Source: CAYSCW01 sp964449165 (lineage in GTDB: Bacteria; Acidobacteriota; Aminicenantia; Aminicenantales; Aminicenantaceae). Taken from it: DNA of 51,762 nucleotides. Below, piece by piece: positions 1 through 8,867 of the stretch. The stretch lies in contig CAYVAT010000023.1 of the NCBI GenBank assembly GCA_964449165.1, forward strand, positions 1-51,762, written 5' to 3'. Each line of letters begins with the position of its first letter. Positions within the stretch are counted from its first letter, which is position 1. Under the pieces are notes generated by a model. It had not been told where the DNA came from and made no database searches. It was given only the letters and a program-made list of their open reading frames with translations. A program made the position numbers and the translations under genes.

Positions 1-183
1 GATTTTCAAGGGTAGTCTTTAGGGACAGTATCAATTCCTCATAAAAGTGACTTTAAAGTTAATAAATATCACCTTTTAATTCATCTCTAATGGCGATTGT
101 TATCAGGTATTCCTTATTGCTAGACTGATTCAAGAACAGAAATGCAATTCTTGGCTTCAGCATAGCTTGTAAGGGAGGAGAAG

Positions 184-1758
184 ATGAAAATCAATAAATT
201 TCTCTTGGGTATCTGTTTAATTCTCTTGATCAATTCCTTTGTCTTTGCCTCTTCTGTGGGTAAGGTTTATTTCGTACATCCCAATAATTCAGAGTCCGAA
301 AATAATGTTCTGTCCCTCTATCCTGAGCTAATGAGTCTTTTCGAATCGGAAATTTCCAGAGGAAATCTGGTGCTCTCAAGGGTTCAAGAGGATCGTCTTG
401 CTCAAATGAGACATCATCGCTATGTCCAGAGATATAAAGGCCTTCCGGTCTTCGGTGGAGAGGTTATTTATCATATCAGGGATGATCGAGCGGCAAGCAT
501 TACGGGCGAATATTTCAAGATTAAAGATTTGGATACTAATCCAGTCCTGTCCAAAGAAGAAGCGGTCAAGGCATTTAGCTCCCATCTACAACAGCAAGGA
601 CTTGAAGAACAGAAGAGAAATACTCGATTGGTCATTTTCCCTGCCAAGGATACCCGATATTATCTGGCTTATATGATTACTTTAAAAAAGGGAGACTACT
701 ACAGCCAGACAGGAATTATCGATGCCAAGGCAGGCAAAATACTCTTTGAGTTTTCAAATATCCATTTTGATGAGCCAGCTATAGGACTTGGAGTCTGTTA
801 TCACGGCTCTTCGATGAAAATGGCCACAACCCTTTATTCAAACGGTTTTTATTATCTTTATGACGAAAAGAAAATCAGACCTTATAACCAGTACACTTAT
901 GATTATCGAACAGGCTATATTCCGGGGGATGCAGACAACATCTGGGACGGCGACGGCACCATGGTTAACGCCCATGTTTTTGTCGGCCTGATCTATGATT
1001 TTTATTACCTTTTCTTTGGAAGACTGGGAATTGATGATGGAAACTTAACAACAATTGTCAATGTTCACAATGATAAATATTCAGATAATGCCTTTTGGAA
1101 CGGGGAGTCGGTCAACTTCTGTGTCCCTGGAGAAAGCAATCACCAGTTTGCGGCTGCCTTAGATGTTGTGGGTCATGAATACTCTCACGGTGTGACCCAA
1201 TACAGTTCAGACCTTGTCTATGCCTTCGAGCCTGGCGCCTTGAATGAATCTTTTTCAGATATTATGGGAACAGTGGCAGAATTTTATTGGTTTCCCGAAG
1301 GGACAGGATTATACAAGGCTGACTGGTATGTCGGCGAGGATGCATCGCCTAATTACAGTGTTACCGGAGCCAGGAATTTAGCTGATCCTAACTCTAATTC
1401 GCAGCTTGGGGATTCTAGGTATCCTGATCCCTGCCATCTTTTCCAGGAATATTATGTGCCTTATGATCTCGATAACGGCGGAGTTCACCTGAATATGACT
1501 ATTTACAGCCATGCCTTCTATCTCCTGGCCCATGGCGGAACAAATAGAGTCTCAGGGATTTATGTGGAAGGAATTGGAATAGAGAAAGCTGCCAACATAT
1601 TTTACAGCGCATGGGTTTACTACCTGACCAAGACCTCTCAATTCGTCGACGCAGCCAACGCGCTGCTCCAGGCGGCCTATTCTCTTTATGGAAGCGGCAG
1701 CCAAGAATATACTCAGACAGTCCAGGCTATGGAAGCTATCGGCTGGATTGTTATATAA
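184..1758 (+). CDS. Secreted thermolysin-like M4 zinc metalloprotease
   Basis: A hydrophobic signal peptide (about residues 5-23) precedes a propeptide-like region (about 30-195) and the M4 catalytic domain. The zinc motif is HEYSH at residues 331-335 (catalytic Glu332). The third ligand, Glu355, lies in NESFSD exactly 20 residues after His335, the thermolysin spacing. DNGGVH at 430-435 supplies the conserved second-domain His435. All catalytic residues are present, so an active extracellular or periplasmic endopeptidase is expected. The propeptide probably acts as an intramolecular chaperone, as in the family. The ATG follows a strong AAGGGAGGAG site. The next gene begins 10 bases downstream and is probably co-transcribed. 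Length (524 aa) is normal for a full M4 precursor. Confidence 0.93.
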   Translation: MKINKFLLGICLILLINSFVFASSVGKVYFVHPNNSESENNVLSLYPELMSLFESEISRGNLVLSRVQEDRLAQMRHHRYVQRYKGLPVFGGEVIYHIRDDRAASITGEYFKIKDLDTNPVLSKEEAVKAFSSHLQQQGLEEQKRNTRLVIFPAKDTRYYLAYMITLKKGDYYSQTGIIDAKAGKILFEFSNIHFDEPAIGLGVCYHGSSMKMATTLYSNGFYYLYDEKKIRPYNQYTYDYRTGYIPGDADNIWDGDGTMVNAHVFVGLIYDFYYLFFGRLGIDDGNLTTIVNVHNDKYSDNAFWNGESVNFCVPGESNHQFAAALDVVGHEYSHGVTQYSSDLVYAFEPGALNESFSDIMGTVAEFYWFPEGTGLYKADWYVGEDASPNYSVTGARNLADPNSNSQLGDSRYPDPCHLFQEYYVPYDLDNGGVHLNMTIYSHAFYLLAHGGTNRVSGIYVEGIGIEKAANIFYSAWVYYLTKTSQFVDAANALLQAAYSLYGSGSQEYTQTVQAMEAIGWIVI

Positions 1759-1768
1759 GGGGTCAACA

Positions 1769-2863
1769 ATGAGAAAAGGAACAAGCACTCTTCTGATGGC
1801 CTTTTTTCTTACCGGTTTATTGTTTGCCTGGGGTGAGATTCACCATCCCATAAACATGAAATTAAGAGTTAGAGTATCTGTGGCAAATATTCGCAGCGGA
1901 CCATCCCTTGACCACAGAATCATCATGCAGGTGAACAAAGGAACCGAGCTCAGTGCTATCAATAAGGAAGGTAATTGGTATAAGGTAAATCTCTCCCAGA
2001 AGGGCATCGAACCCGCCCTGATCGGATATATCCATCAGAGCATAGTTGAGGTTGTGAGTGAGCAGGAACTTGCCTCTAAGGCTATTGAGGTGGAAACACA
2101 AGAACAACCGAAAAAGGAGAAGCCAGTTTTTATTGCTCAGCCTGAACCAAAAAAGCCCACAAAGGTAGCATCACTCCAACAGCGTAAACAAAGTTTCAGT
2201 GAGAAGAAGATGTACATTTGGATCAGCTACAGTCTGGGCTTCTTGGAGCAAACAGCAAGTCATTCATGGGAGGAAACGATCTACCATGAAGCATCAAATG
2301 CAAGCATCCAGTACAGCATCAAAAAAGGGAATTTCTTTAGTGCGGCCTTTGGATACCTGGTTTACGGACCTGTTTCGCTTGAACTGGGAGTGGATATAAC
2401 ATCGAGAAATATGGAAGAGGCCTATTCTGCTTCAATTCCCCATCCCCTGTTGTTTGGAGTTCTCCGAGATGACGAAGGAATCGAAACATGCAAGTTGAGT
2501 GAAAATTCTTTTTTCTTGAACGTAGTCTACAGCCTGAGAAGCGGACGATTGGGTCTGGATGTTTCTGCAGGCCCTGCCTATATCCAATCCAAATCCAAAA
2601 CAATAGCAGGAATAAACTATACAGACAGCTATCCCTATGATTCAGTCACTTTAAGTTCTGAGGTGATCAATGTTTCAAAGAATGTCTTTGGCTTTAACGG
2701 CGGAGCACATGTTCTTTTTCATTTTACAGAAAGCCTGGCTGTAGACCTCAATGCCCGTTATGTGTATGGTAAGGCAGATTTCGATACAGGGACATCTGTC
2801 GTTGTTCCTCCGATAACGCTTGGAGGATTGAGATTAGGAGGAGGTCTTAAAGTCCTTTTTTAG
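1769..2863 (+). CDS. Secreted SH3b-domain protein with C-terminal outer-membrane barrel-like region
   Basis: The start is taken at ATG 1769, 10 bases after the protease stop and just behind AAGGGG; an upstream in-frame start would lie inside the protease gene. A signal peptide (about 1-22) is followed by a bacterial SH3 domain (about 30-95) with the typical NIRSGPS motif and later GNWYKV. A Lys/Pro/Gln-rich linker (about 105-145) follows. The last 210 residues alternate aromatic and small residues and end in a GGGLKVLF-type terminus ending in Phe, as in outer-membrane beta-barrels. It may bind peptidoglycan or glycan through SH3b while anchored in the outer membrane. Coupling to the M4 protease suggests a joint role at the cell surface, but this is inference; the exact family is not recognised. 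Confidence 0.75.
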   Translation: MRKGTSTLLMAFFLTGLLFAWGEIHHPINMKLRVRVSVANIRSGPSLDHRIIMQVNKGTELSAINKEGNWYKVNLSQKGIEPALIGYIHQSIVEVVSEQELASKAIEVETQEQPKKEKPVFIAQPEPKKPTKVASLQQRKQSFSEKKMYIWISYSLGFLEQTASHSWEETIYHEASNASIQYSIKKGNFFSAAFGYLVYGPVSLELGVDITSRNMEEAYSASIPHPLLFGVLRDDEGIETCKLSENSFFLNVVYSLRSGRLGLDVSAGPAYIQSKSKTIAGINYTDSYPYDSVTLSSEVINVSKNVFGFNGGAHVLFHFTESLAVDLNARYVYGKADFDTGTSVVVPPITLGGLRLGGGLKVLF

Positions 2864-2966
2864 GTCTGATCATTTCCACTATTGGGAAAAATTCATCATG
2901 ATATCCCAGTGTTATTCAGATTTTCAGTGAAAAAAGGATATCATATTTTAGCGAGAGGAGGCTGAT

Positions 2967-4481
2967 ATGAAGCCTTTAAAGCAGGGAAATGTTTCACAGC
3001 TTTTGTTTGTAATCGTGGGACTTTTACTCGTTTTAAATTGCAGTCACAATTCTCAAAGGCTGGTTGAGCAGAAATATTCAGAAGGATTCTCTTTAAGGCA
3101 GCCTGAGGATTGGCAAGCGAAAGTTATGGATAAGACATACATCTGGATTTCATCAGAAGGGATGAAGGATTCTCCATTTCTGTTTGTCTATCCTTTTTTC
3201 CTCAAGGAAAAGACGCAAAGCAGCTCTTGGCTTCGGAAGCAACTGCCTGCACTGTCCAAGTTTTTTTCCGGAGTTGAATGGGGAAAAATGGACCAGGTAC
3301 GCAGCTTTCCTGATGAGACTGCCGCAAAATTCCGCTTCCTAAGAGAAGGCATTTCATACCAAGGTCTGGCCCTCTGCTCTATTCATGAGAAAAGCGGGGT
3401 TCTTTATGTCATGGCTGCTCCCTTGGAATCCTTTGAGCAGCATCGAAATCAGCTGTTAGCCATGCTTGAGTCTTTCCGGTTTGAAGAACCAGAGCAAAAA
3501 AGAGATCAGATGGCGAATAAGCCGAAAATTAACTACCAAAACTGGCAGGACCCCCGGGAACAGGCATTTACTCTTGAAGTTCCTCAAGGCTGGACAGTTC
3601 AGGGTGGAACGTTCCGCAGAGCTTCTGTAGACCTGATGCATGTTCTCCGAGCCGAATCTCCTGACCGCAGAATAGTCATTCAATTAAACGACAGCAATAT
3701 CCCTGTTTTTGCTCTGCCCAGTCCTATACTGAACATGGCAGGATTCCGGGAAGGTTCCTGGTATTCTCCTGGATATGGCGTCCGGATGATGGTCAGGAGG
3801 TACATACCAGGCGTTTATTTTCTGAGCGAGTATCTCAACAGTAATTACCGTCCTCATCTCGCGGGTTTTCAGATTGTCGATCAGAAGAATCGCCCTGATA
3901 TCGTATCTTCTTTTAACAAGATTTACAGCCAGTTTTCTTCCTACGGCATCTCTTTTAATCTGCATGCAGGAGAGGCAGCCTTTCGATTTGATCATAATTC
4001 GCAGCCTTTTGTGGGCTATGGCCTGGCGCTGACACAACTCGTGCAATCCATGGGGACACAAGGAGGCAACTGGTCTCTAGCCCTGATGGTTATTTACACA
4101 AGTCCAGAAACAGAGACCGAGACCGTCCGTGAGATTGCTGATCATATGTTCAAGAGTTTCAAAATGAACCCTCGTTGGGTTGCCTCCCAGCAACAGCTAG
4201 CAGTCAATGTCTCCCAGATTGCGGCTCAAACCAACCAAGAGATATCCCGGATTATTGATGAATCCTACTGGTCAAGGCAGGCCACTATGGACAATATCCA
4301 CCGCAAATTCTCTAATTATATTCTTGGAGTGACCGATGTAGTGGACTATGAAACCGGAGAGAAGTGGAAGGTGGAAGCAGGTCACAATTATTACTGGCGG
4401 AAAGATTATACCAATCAGATTGTCGGCACGGAGGTTCACACACGGCCGGATATTGATTTCTCGCCGCTCAAGGAGTTTTAA
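2967..4481 (+). CDS. Exported (probable lipo)protein with two PsbP/DcrB-like segments
   Basis: The ATG sits behind GAGAGGAGG. A hydrophobic leader ends in LVLNC at residues 21-25, a plausible but imperfect lipobox because Asn at -1 is unusual. Two segments start alike, one at about residue 40 (FSLRQPEDW) and one at about 196 (FTLEVPQGW). This F-x-L-x-x-P-x-x-W opening is typical of small periplasmic PsbP/DcrB/Mog1-like folds, so an internal duplication is likely. The C-terminal 100 residues are polar, lack a recognised domain, and contain a YETGEKWKVEAG segment like those in surface proteins. No catalytic motif is seen. Function unknown. It lies 103 bases after the barrel gene and may belong to the same transcript. 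Confidence 0.6.
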   Translation: MKPLKQGNVSQLLFVIVGLLLVLNCSHNSQRLVEQKYSEGFSLRQPEDWQAKVMDKTYIWISSEGMKDSPFLFVYPFFLKEKTQSSSWLRKQLPALSKFFSGVEWGKMDQVRSFPDETAAKFRFLREGISYQGLALCSIHEKSGVLYVMAAPLESFEQHRNQLLAMLESFRFEEPEQKRDQMANKPKINYQNWQDPREQAFTLEVPQGWTVQGGTFRRASVDLMHVLRAESPDRRIVIQLNDSNIPVFALPSPILNMAGFREGSWYSPGYGVRMMVRRYIPGVYFLSEYLNSNYRPHLAGFQIVDQKNRPDIVSSFNKIYSQFSSYGISFNLHAGEAAFRFDHNSQPFVGYGLALTQLVQSMGTQGGNWSLALMVIYTSPETETETVREIADHMFKSFKMNPRWVASQQQLAVNVSQIAAQTNQEISRIIDESYWSRQATMDNIHRKFSNYILGVTDVVDYETGEKWKVEAGHNYYWRKDYTNQIVGTEVHTRPDIDFSPLKEF

Positions 4482-4634
4482 GGGCGGCTGATACTTACAT
4501 TTCAGTTCTTTACTCAATAGAGGCTTTATCACTCCCCATCCCTAATTTCTTCACCTGCTATTTTTACACTTTATATATTTTTTCTTCAAAAGAGATTCCT
4601 TATTTTCCATACGGTTGATAAAATATTCATCAAA

Positions 4635-4850
4635 ATGAAAAATGAATCACATCAGTTCCGTGTGGCCGTATTTGATCTTATCGGAACAACCATAGACGAT
4701 CGAATCCAGAGAAAAGGGTTGGAAGTCAAACAGCCCTTTGTCTTGCGAGCTTACAAGGATTCTTTGACAAAAGCAGGTATCGATTTGCCCTCTGATGGAT
4801 TGAAGAATTATAGAGCCCCAGATAAATTTGAGGTATTTTTGGAGGTGTAA
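4635..4850 (+). pseudogene. Truncated phosphonatase-like HAD hydrolase (N-terminal remnant)
   Basis: The 71-residue frame contains VFDLIGTTIDDR near residues 13-24. This is the HAD motif I form DxxGTT seen in phosphonoacetaldehyde-hydrolase-like enzymes, and it is followed by a helical cap-like start ending in YRAPDKFEVF. Family members run to over 200 residues. Motifs II to IV are absent, and the next gene starts 3 bases after the stop. No strong ribosome site precedes the ATG. The simplest reading is an N-terminal stub left by a deletion that fused this region to the following gene. A functional small protein is possible but unlikely, because most of the catalytic core is missing. Confidence 0.55.
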
Positions 4851-4853
4851 CAA

Positions 4854-5969
4854 ATGAATAAAATTTCGGTTTTTATACTTGCTTTATTCCTTATTTCCAT
4901 TCTTTCTCCCGCTCAGAATAATTATCCCTTCTTAGACACCGGAAACAATCGTGATATTCAGGCATACTGGTACAACATCCCCCTTGGCTCCGTAACTCTG
5001 GATATCGGACAGAAGTTCGATTTCCATCCTTCTCTTCACATCTATGGGAAAACGCCTGCTGATGAATTTCAAGTTGATGTTAAAGTCTACTTGAAGAACG
5101 GAGATCAAGTCTTGGAAAAAAATTTTGACATCAATAGAGCTGTGGAATCAAACTTCGTTGAATTCAGGAATGGATTTTTCAAAATAAAGCACCCTGTTGA
5201 ATACATGGAAGAGTATCCGGATAAAATTGTGGTGACCATTTCATCCACAAAAGGGAAAAGAAACAAAGAGATTGAATGCCGCTATCATAAGCTATCAGGA
5301 AAAATCACCGACTTCAGCGGCGATCCATTTAAAGCCCCTATCGCCATCTGTCCTGATGGATTTGCATCCGAATCATTATGCAAATGGTCTGATGAGGAAG
5401 GCCATTATGAGATTTTTCTTCCTGAGCGAACATACAATGCCCTAATAGCTTTCCCAAAAAGCTATGCCGTGACAGAGTTAGAGGTATGGGCGTGGCACAT
5501 CATCATGGATTCAGATCAAACCATTGACTTTAAAGTCGGGACCGGCGAGGTCTATAATCTGAATGTTTGGCCGAATAACGGAGGCGGAAGCTCCTATTTC
5601 ATCTCCTTCAGGCCGATGGTGCTATGGGCCATGCAGCAAAAAAAATACCCGATCGATATTAATGAGACAGAATTTTCCATCACAGATGCATCCCCGGAAT
5701 TAAGGCCTGAGGATTTAAAAATCATGGTCAACGGAAAAGAAGTCGAAATCATATCCTGTCAAAAGTATTACGAAACTTCCTATCCAGGCAGAGGGATGCT
5801 TGCTTATTTGGTTCAGGTAAGCAGTAAAGGGCTTAGCCACCCCGGGAAAAAGACGGTAATCGTTGAATACAAGAAAAAAGTGGAAAGAGACCAGAAAAGT
5901 ATCATGTGCTCAAGTATGGGAGTCTTCCAGTTCTACCTGAATTTCAATGGTTTATCCAAATATTTTTAG
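4854..5969 (+). CDS. Secreted protein with carboxypeptidase-regulatory-like segment, function unknown
   Basis: The ATG is preceded by GGAGGTGTAACAA, a good ribosome site. A signal peptide covers residues 1-20 (hydrophobic core, cut near Pro-Ala-Gln). The first 140 residues look like a beta-sandwich. Residues about 145-200 read like a carboxypeptidase-regulatory (transthyretin-like) module: LSGKITDFSG, then EGHYEIFLPERTYNALI. The rest has no recognised domain. Such modules usually occur in exported proteins of Bacteroidota and Acidobacteriota-type genomes. It lies in an AT-rich stretch with pseudogene remnants. No enzymatic motif is visible. Confidence 0.6.
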   Translation: MNKISVFILALFLISILSPAQNNYPFLDTGNNRDIQAYWYNIPLGSVTLDIGQKFDFHPSLHIYGKTPADEFQVDVKVYLKNGDQVLEKNFDINRAVESNFVEFRNGFFKIKHPVEYMEEYPDKIVVTISSTKGKRNKEIECRYHKLSGKITDFSGDPFKAPIAICPDGFASESLCKWSDEEGHYEIFLPERTYNALIAFPKSYAVTELEVWAWHIIMDSDQTIDFKVGTGEVYNLNVWPNNGGGSSYFISFRPMVLWAMQQKKYPIDINETEFSITDASPELRPEDLKIMVNGKEVEIISCQKYYETSYPGRGMLAYLVQVSSKGLSHPGKKTVIVEYKKKVERDQKSIMCSSMGVFQFYLNFNGLSKYF

Positions 5970-6045
5970 AAGAAACAGTCCGATGAAACTTCATCATTGA
6001 AGTCAACGTTGGTATATAAAAAGCATTAATATGGGAGGGAGCAAA

Positions 6046-6828
6046 ATGATTATTCCAATATTTCAGGTGGATGCATTTGCTAGTCAGCTTTTTAAAGGAA
6101 ATCCGGCAGCCGTCTGCCCTTTAGAAGCATGGCTTGATGATTCATTGCTTCAGAGTATTGCTGCGGAAAACAACCTTTCGGAAACGGCATTTTTCGTGAA
6201 AAAGAACGGTTATTATGAAATCCGCTGGATGACTCCTGTGAAAGAAGTTGATCTCTGTGGGCATGCAACTCTTGCCTCATCATTTGTGATATTTAGCTAT
6301 TTGGAACATCGAGATAATAGAATTGTATTTCAATCTAAAAGCGGTCAGTTAATCGTGGAAAAAGAAAATTCTTTGATCAGCATGAATTTCCCTGCGCTCA
6401 CCCCTGAGTCTTGTGAGGCACCCGCTGAGCTACTGGAGGCTTTAAATCCCAAACCGGTCGAAGTTCTGTTTAATAAATCTTATGTGGCCGTATTCGACTC
6501 AGAAGAGGCAATACGCCTAATGGAACCCAAAATAGATCTTTTCCTATCCCTCGATGCTGAAGTGGTCATTATTACTGCTCCAGGAGAAACAGCGGACTTT
6601 GTTTCTCGAGTTTTTGCCCCCCGCTTTGGGATTGATGAAGATCCGGTTACAGGTTATGCTCATACGATTCTTACGCCTTACTGGGCTGAAAGACTGAAAA
6701 AGACCAAGCTTCATGCTTTTCAATTGTCAAAAAGGGGAGGAGAGCTATTTTGTGAACACCTGGGAGAGAGAGTGAAAATATCTGGGAAAGCAGTCCTTTA
6801 CTCGACTGGGAAAATATTTATTCCATAA
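6046..6828 (+). CDS. PhzF-family isomerase/epimerase
   Basis: The true start is taken at ATG 6046, because the ATG at 6031 lies in front of the GGGAGGG ribosome site. The protein begins IPIFQVDAFASQLFKGNPAAVC, the standard PhzF opening. NNLSETAFF follows with Glu46, which corresponds to the catalytic acid of the family. The second half carries GHATLASSF and GIDEDPVTGYAHTILTPYW, both diagnostic. Length (260 aa) is normal. The family catalyses proton-transfer isomerisations on small cyclic acids; the substrate cannot be told from sequence. It stands alone, with 77 bases before it and 167 after it. Confidence 0.85.
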   Translation: MIIPIFQVDAFASQLFKGNPAAVCPLEAWLDDSLLQSIAAENNLSETAFFVKKNGYYEIRWMTPVKEVDLCGHATLASSFVIFSYLEHRDNRIVFQSKSGQLIVEKENSLISMNFPALTPESCEAPAELLEALNPKPVEVLFNKSYVAVFDSEEAIRLMEPKIDLFLSLDAEVVIITAPGETADFVSRVFAPRFGIDEDPVTGYAHTILTPYWAERLKKTKLHAFQLSKRGGELFCEHLGERVKISGKAVLYSTGKIFIP

Positions 6829-6995
6829 ATGGAGCATGAGTAAGGTTAATAATCTAAATACTGTTTTTCATACCCAGTCTATTTTTTCAGTGATTAGGCT
6901 AGCTATTTTTCCTGAGTGATGCTAATTCGAGGATACATCCGGAAGAAAATGGTGCAAAATAGTACATAAAATATAAGCATAAGGGAGGTTATTGT

Positions 6996-7697
6996 ATGAA
7001 ATTCAAAATTGATGACGACATCCTCAAAAAATTTCCAGGGCTAAATATCGGCATTGCCGTTGCAAAAAGTATTGATAATACTGGCAGCAATGATGAAATC
7101 ATGAAATTGATCCGAGAGAGAGAAAAAGAGATCAGATCTAATTTAAGTACAGAAAAATTATCACAGAATCCTAAAATAGAAGCATGGAGAAAAGCATATT
7201 CTTCTTTTGGAGCAAAGCCAAAAAAGTATAAATGCTCTGTTGAGAACCTCTACAGGATGATTTTAAAAGGTATTGATCTGAAACACATCAATAAAATAGT
7301 TGATGTGTATAATTATATTTCAATAAAACACACAATTCCTCTTGGTGGAGATGATATTGATAAAATTGAGGGAGGAATTAGATTGAAATTTGCTGATGGA
7401 GATGAGCCTTTTGTTGAATTGAATTCTCAAGAAACAGTTCATCCAAAGCAGCGAGAGGTTGTGTATACAGATGAAAAAGAGATTCTTTGTAGAAGATGGA
7501 ACTGGCGAGAATGTGATAAGTCAAAAATGACAGAAAAAACAAAAAGTGCTGCTTTGGTTGTTGAAGGTCTGAGCCCATTTTCAAGAGAAGATGTGGAAAG
7601 AATTATCGATGAGTTGAAAGAATTAGTACAAAAATACTGCGGCGGAGAAGTGCAAACATTTGTTTTGAATGAAAACATGAAAGAAATAGATTTTTAA
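6996..7697 (+). CDS. B3/B4 tRNA-binding-domain protein
   Basis: The ATG follows AAGGGAGG. The sequence has the B3/B4 domain order found as a stand-alone protein and inside PheRS beta: an N-terminal KIDDDILKKFPGLNIG segment, then KIEAWRKAYSSFGAKPKKYKCSVENL (about 69-94), a central IPLGGDDIDKIEGGIRL and a C-terminal TKSAALVVEGLSP (about 186-198). Stand-alone versions are about 220-240 aa, matching the 233 here. In PheRS the domain helps editing of mischarged tRNA; a trans-editing role for the free form is an inference. No synthetase gene is near. The neighbour is the convergent MA-like peptidase 376 bases away. Confidence 0.8.
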   Translation: MKFKIDDDILKKFPGLNIGIAVAKSIDNTGSNDEIMKLIREREKEIRSNLSTEKLSQNPKIEAWRKAYSSFGAKPKKYKCSVENLYRMILKGIDLKHINKIVDVYNYISIKHTIPLGGDDIDKIEGGIRLKFADGDEPFVELNSQETVHPKQREVVYTDEKEILCRRWNWRECDKSKMTEKTKSAALVVEGLSPFSREDVERIIDELKELVQKYCGGEVQTFVLNENMKEIDF

Positions 7698-8073
7698 CGC
7701 CTATTATTAAATTCGTTGGATGATTCCCTTAAGAGAAGATGATTTTCTTGTAGCAGCATCTTTGTATTACGTGGCCCAATCACAAAATTATGGATTTACT
7801 TATGAATTTTAAGACTATGTATAATGTAATATTACCTTGTTGAGAATAATGAAAAAGCGCATTTTAAGTATGTATGCTACATGCCCCTGGCATTTATCAA
7901 TTTGAAGATGGAGTTGCATGTGAAGAATTTCCCTTTTGAAAAAAAAGCCAATTATTTAATCGTGGGCACTTCGTTAAATTATTAGGACTTTTCTTAAAGC
8001 CGGTGGATAATATTATTTACCATTGCCAAGAAATCTATTATTTAAGGGGGGAAGAAGATTCTTTCTTTTAAAT
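7698..8073. other. Intergenic stretch between convergent genes, no gene recognised
   Basis: This AT-rich stretch lies between converging genes. A 30-codon frame from ATG 7721 and a further open segment near 7855-7985 look like broken coding sequence, but neither matches a family I recognise. No convincing hairpin terminator or promoter is visible. Confidence 0.4.
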
Positions 8074-8850
8074 TTAATAATTATCCAGGAATAATAACCA
8101 CGCCGTTTCAGCCTGGTCTAGGGAAAGGCCATAAATGGATTGAAATTTCTGCTTGATTTCGTCTTTAGAATCTCCATAACTTATTGTCTGTAAGATTAAC
8201 TTCATTCTATTTATTCCATAAGTATCTATCATAAATCTTATAAACGAGCCAGATTCTGGATAGATAATTCCGGGTTCATATCTCCAGAAATCATTTGATT
8301 CCAACATGTCGTTTAGGGGAATTAAAGTCCCTTCATCTTTGAATCTTTTTCCCCAGTAATGAACAGACGCGTTCCACCACCTGCCTTCAAAGTCACCATT
8401 GTAAGGATCAGTTTGTAAACCTACTGCAATTCCTTCGTCGAAAAAGGCAGTAGACGTCCCGATTAAATATGTAAGGAGATGAACACATTCGTGATTATCC
8501 CAAGGGGAATTATGATGAATAGAAAAAGTTTCAGTATCTGCCCAGGCCACTCCACTCCTCCCCCATATTCTTCTCAGCTGATCATAATCTTTATACTTAT
8601 AATAATCAATTTTCTTGGGAATATTTACTCCCAGCAGAGAAATAGCCCAAGAGCCAAAAGCCTCCTGACTATCAGAATAAATATAATCCCCAGGAGAATA
8701 ATGGAAAATGAAATTTGCTGTCTCCAGCGTCATGGACAATTCTAATAAAGGATTATTATAAAGTATGGGGGATGAAGATTTTTCTTTACAGGCAAAGATG
8801 AAAATTAATACGACGAGCAACAAGAACAAATTATTTTTTATTGATTTCAT
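8074..8850 (-). CDS. Lipoprotein gluzincin metallopeptidase, peptidase MA-like
   Basis: The start is chosen at the ATG at 8850 behind GAGAGAAACG; a TTG four codons upstream is also possible. A signal peptide ends in the lipobox FIFAC (Cys at about residue 21), so the product is probably a lipoprotein. The zinc motif HECVH sits at residues 120-124 and is followed by FFDEGIAVGLQ (about 137-147). The Glu of DEG is the expected third ligand, as in the MA-like (M1-related, DUF1570-type) families. The rest is helical. It lies 17 bases downstream of the PorV-like barrel gene, so the two are co-transcribed, probably from the sigma-54-type promoter at 10350-10365. Substrate unknown. Confidence 0.75.
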   Translation of the reverse strand: MKSIKNNLFLLLVVLIFIFACKEKSSSPILYNNPLLELSMTLETANFIFHYSPGDYIYSDSQEAFGSWAISLLGVNIPKKIDYYKYKDYDQLRRIWGRSGVAWADTETFSIHHNSPWDNHECVHLLTYLIGTSTAFFDEGIAVGLQTDPYNGDFEGRWWNASVHYWGKRFKDEGTLIPLNDMLESNDFWRYEPGIIYPESGSFIRFMIDTYGINRMKLILQTISYGDSKDEIKQKFQSIYGLSLDQAETAWLLFLDNY

Positions 8851-8867
8851 CGTTTCTCTCAAGAGTT

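Noticed and set aside
151..166. TTGGCTTCAGCATAGC as a sigma-54-type site before the M4 protease
   Set aside because: Spacing is right but both elements are poor, and the predicted start would fall in the ribosome site.
6009..6024. TTGGTATATAAAAAGC before the PhzF-like gene
   Set aside because: The -12 element is poor and the start would cut the ribosome site.
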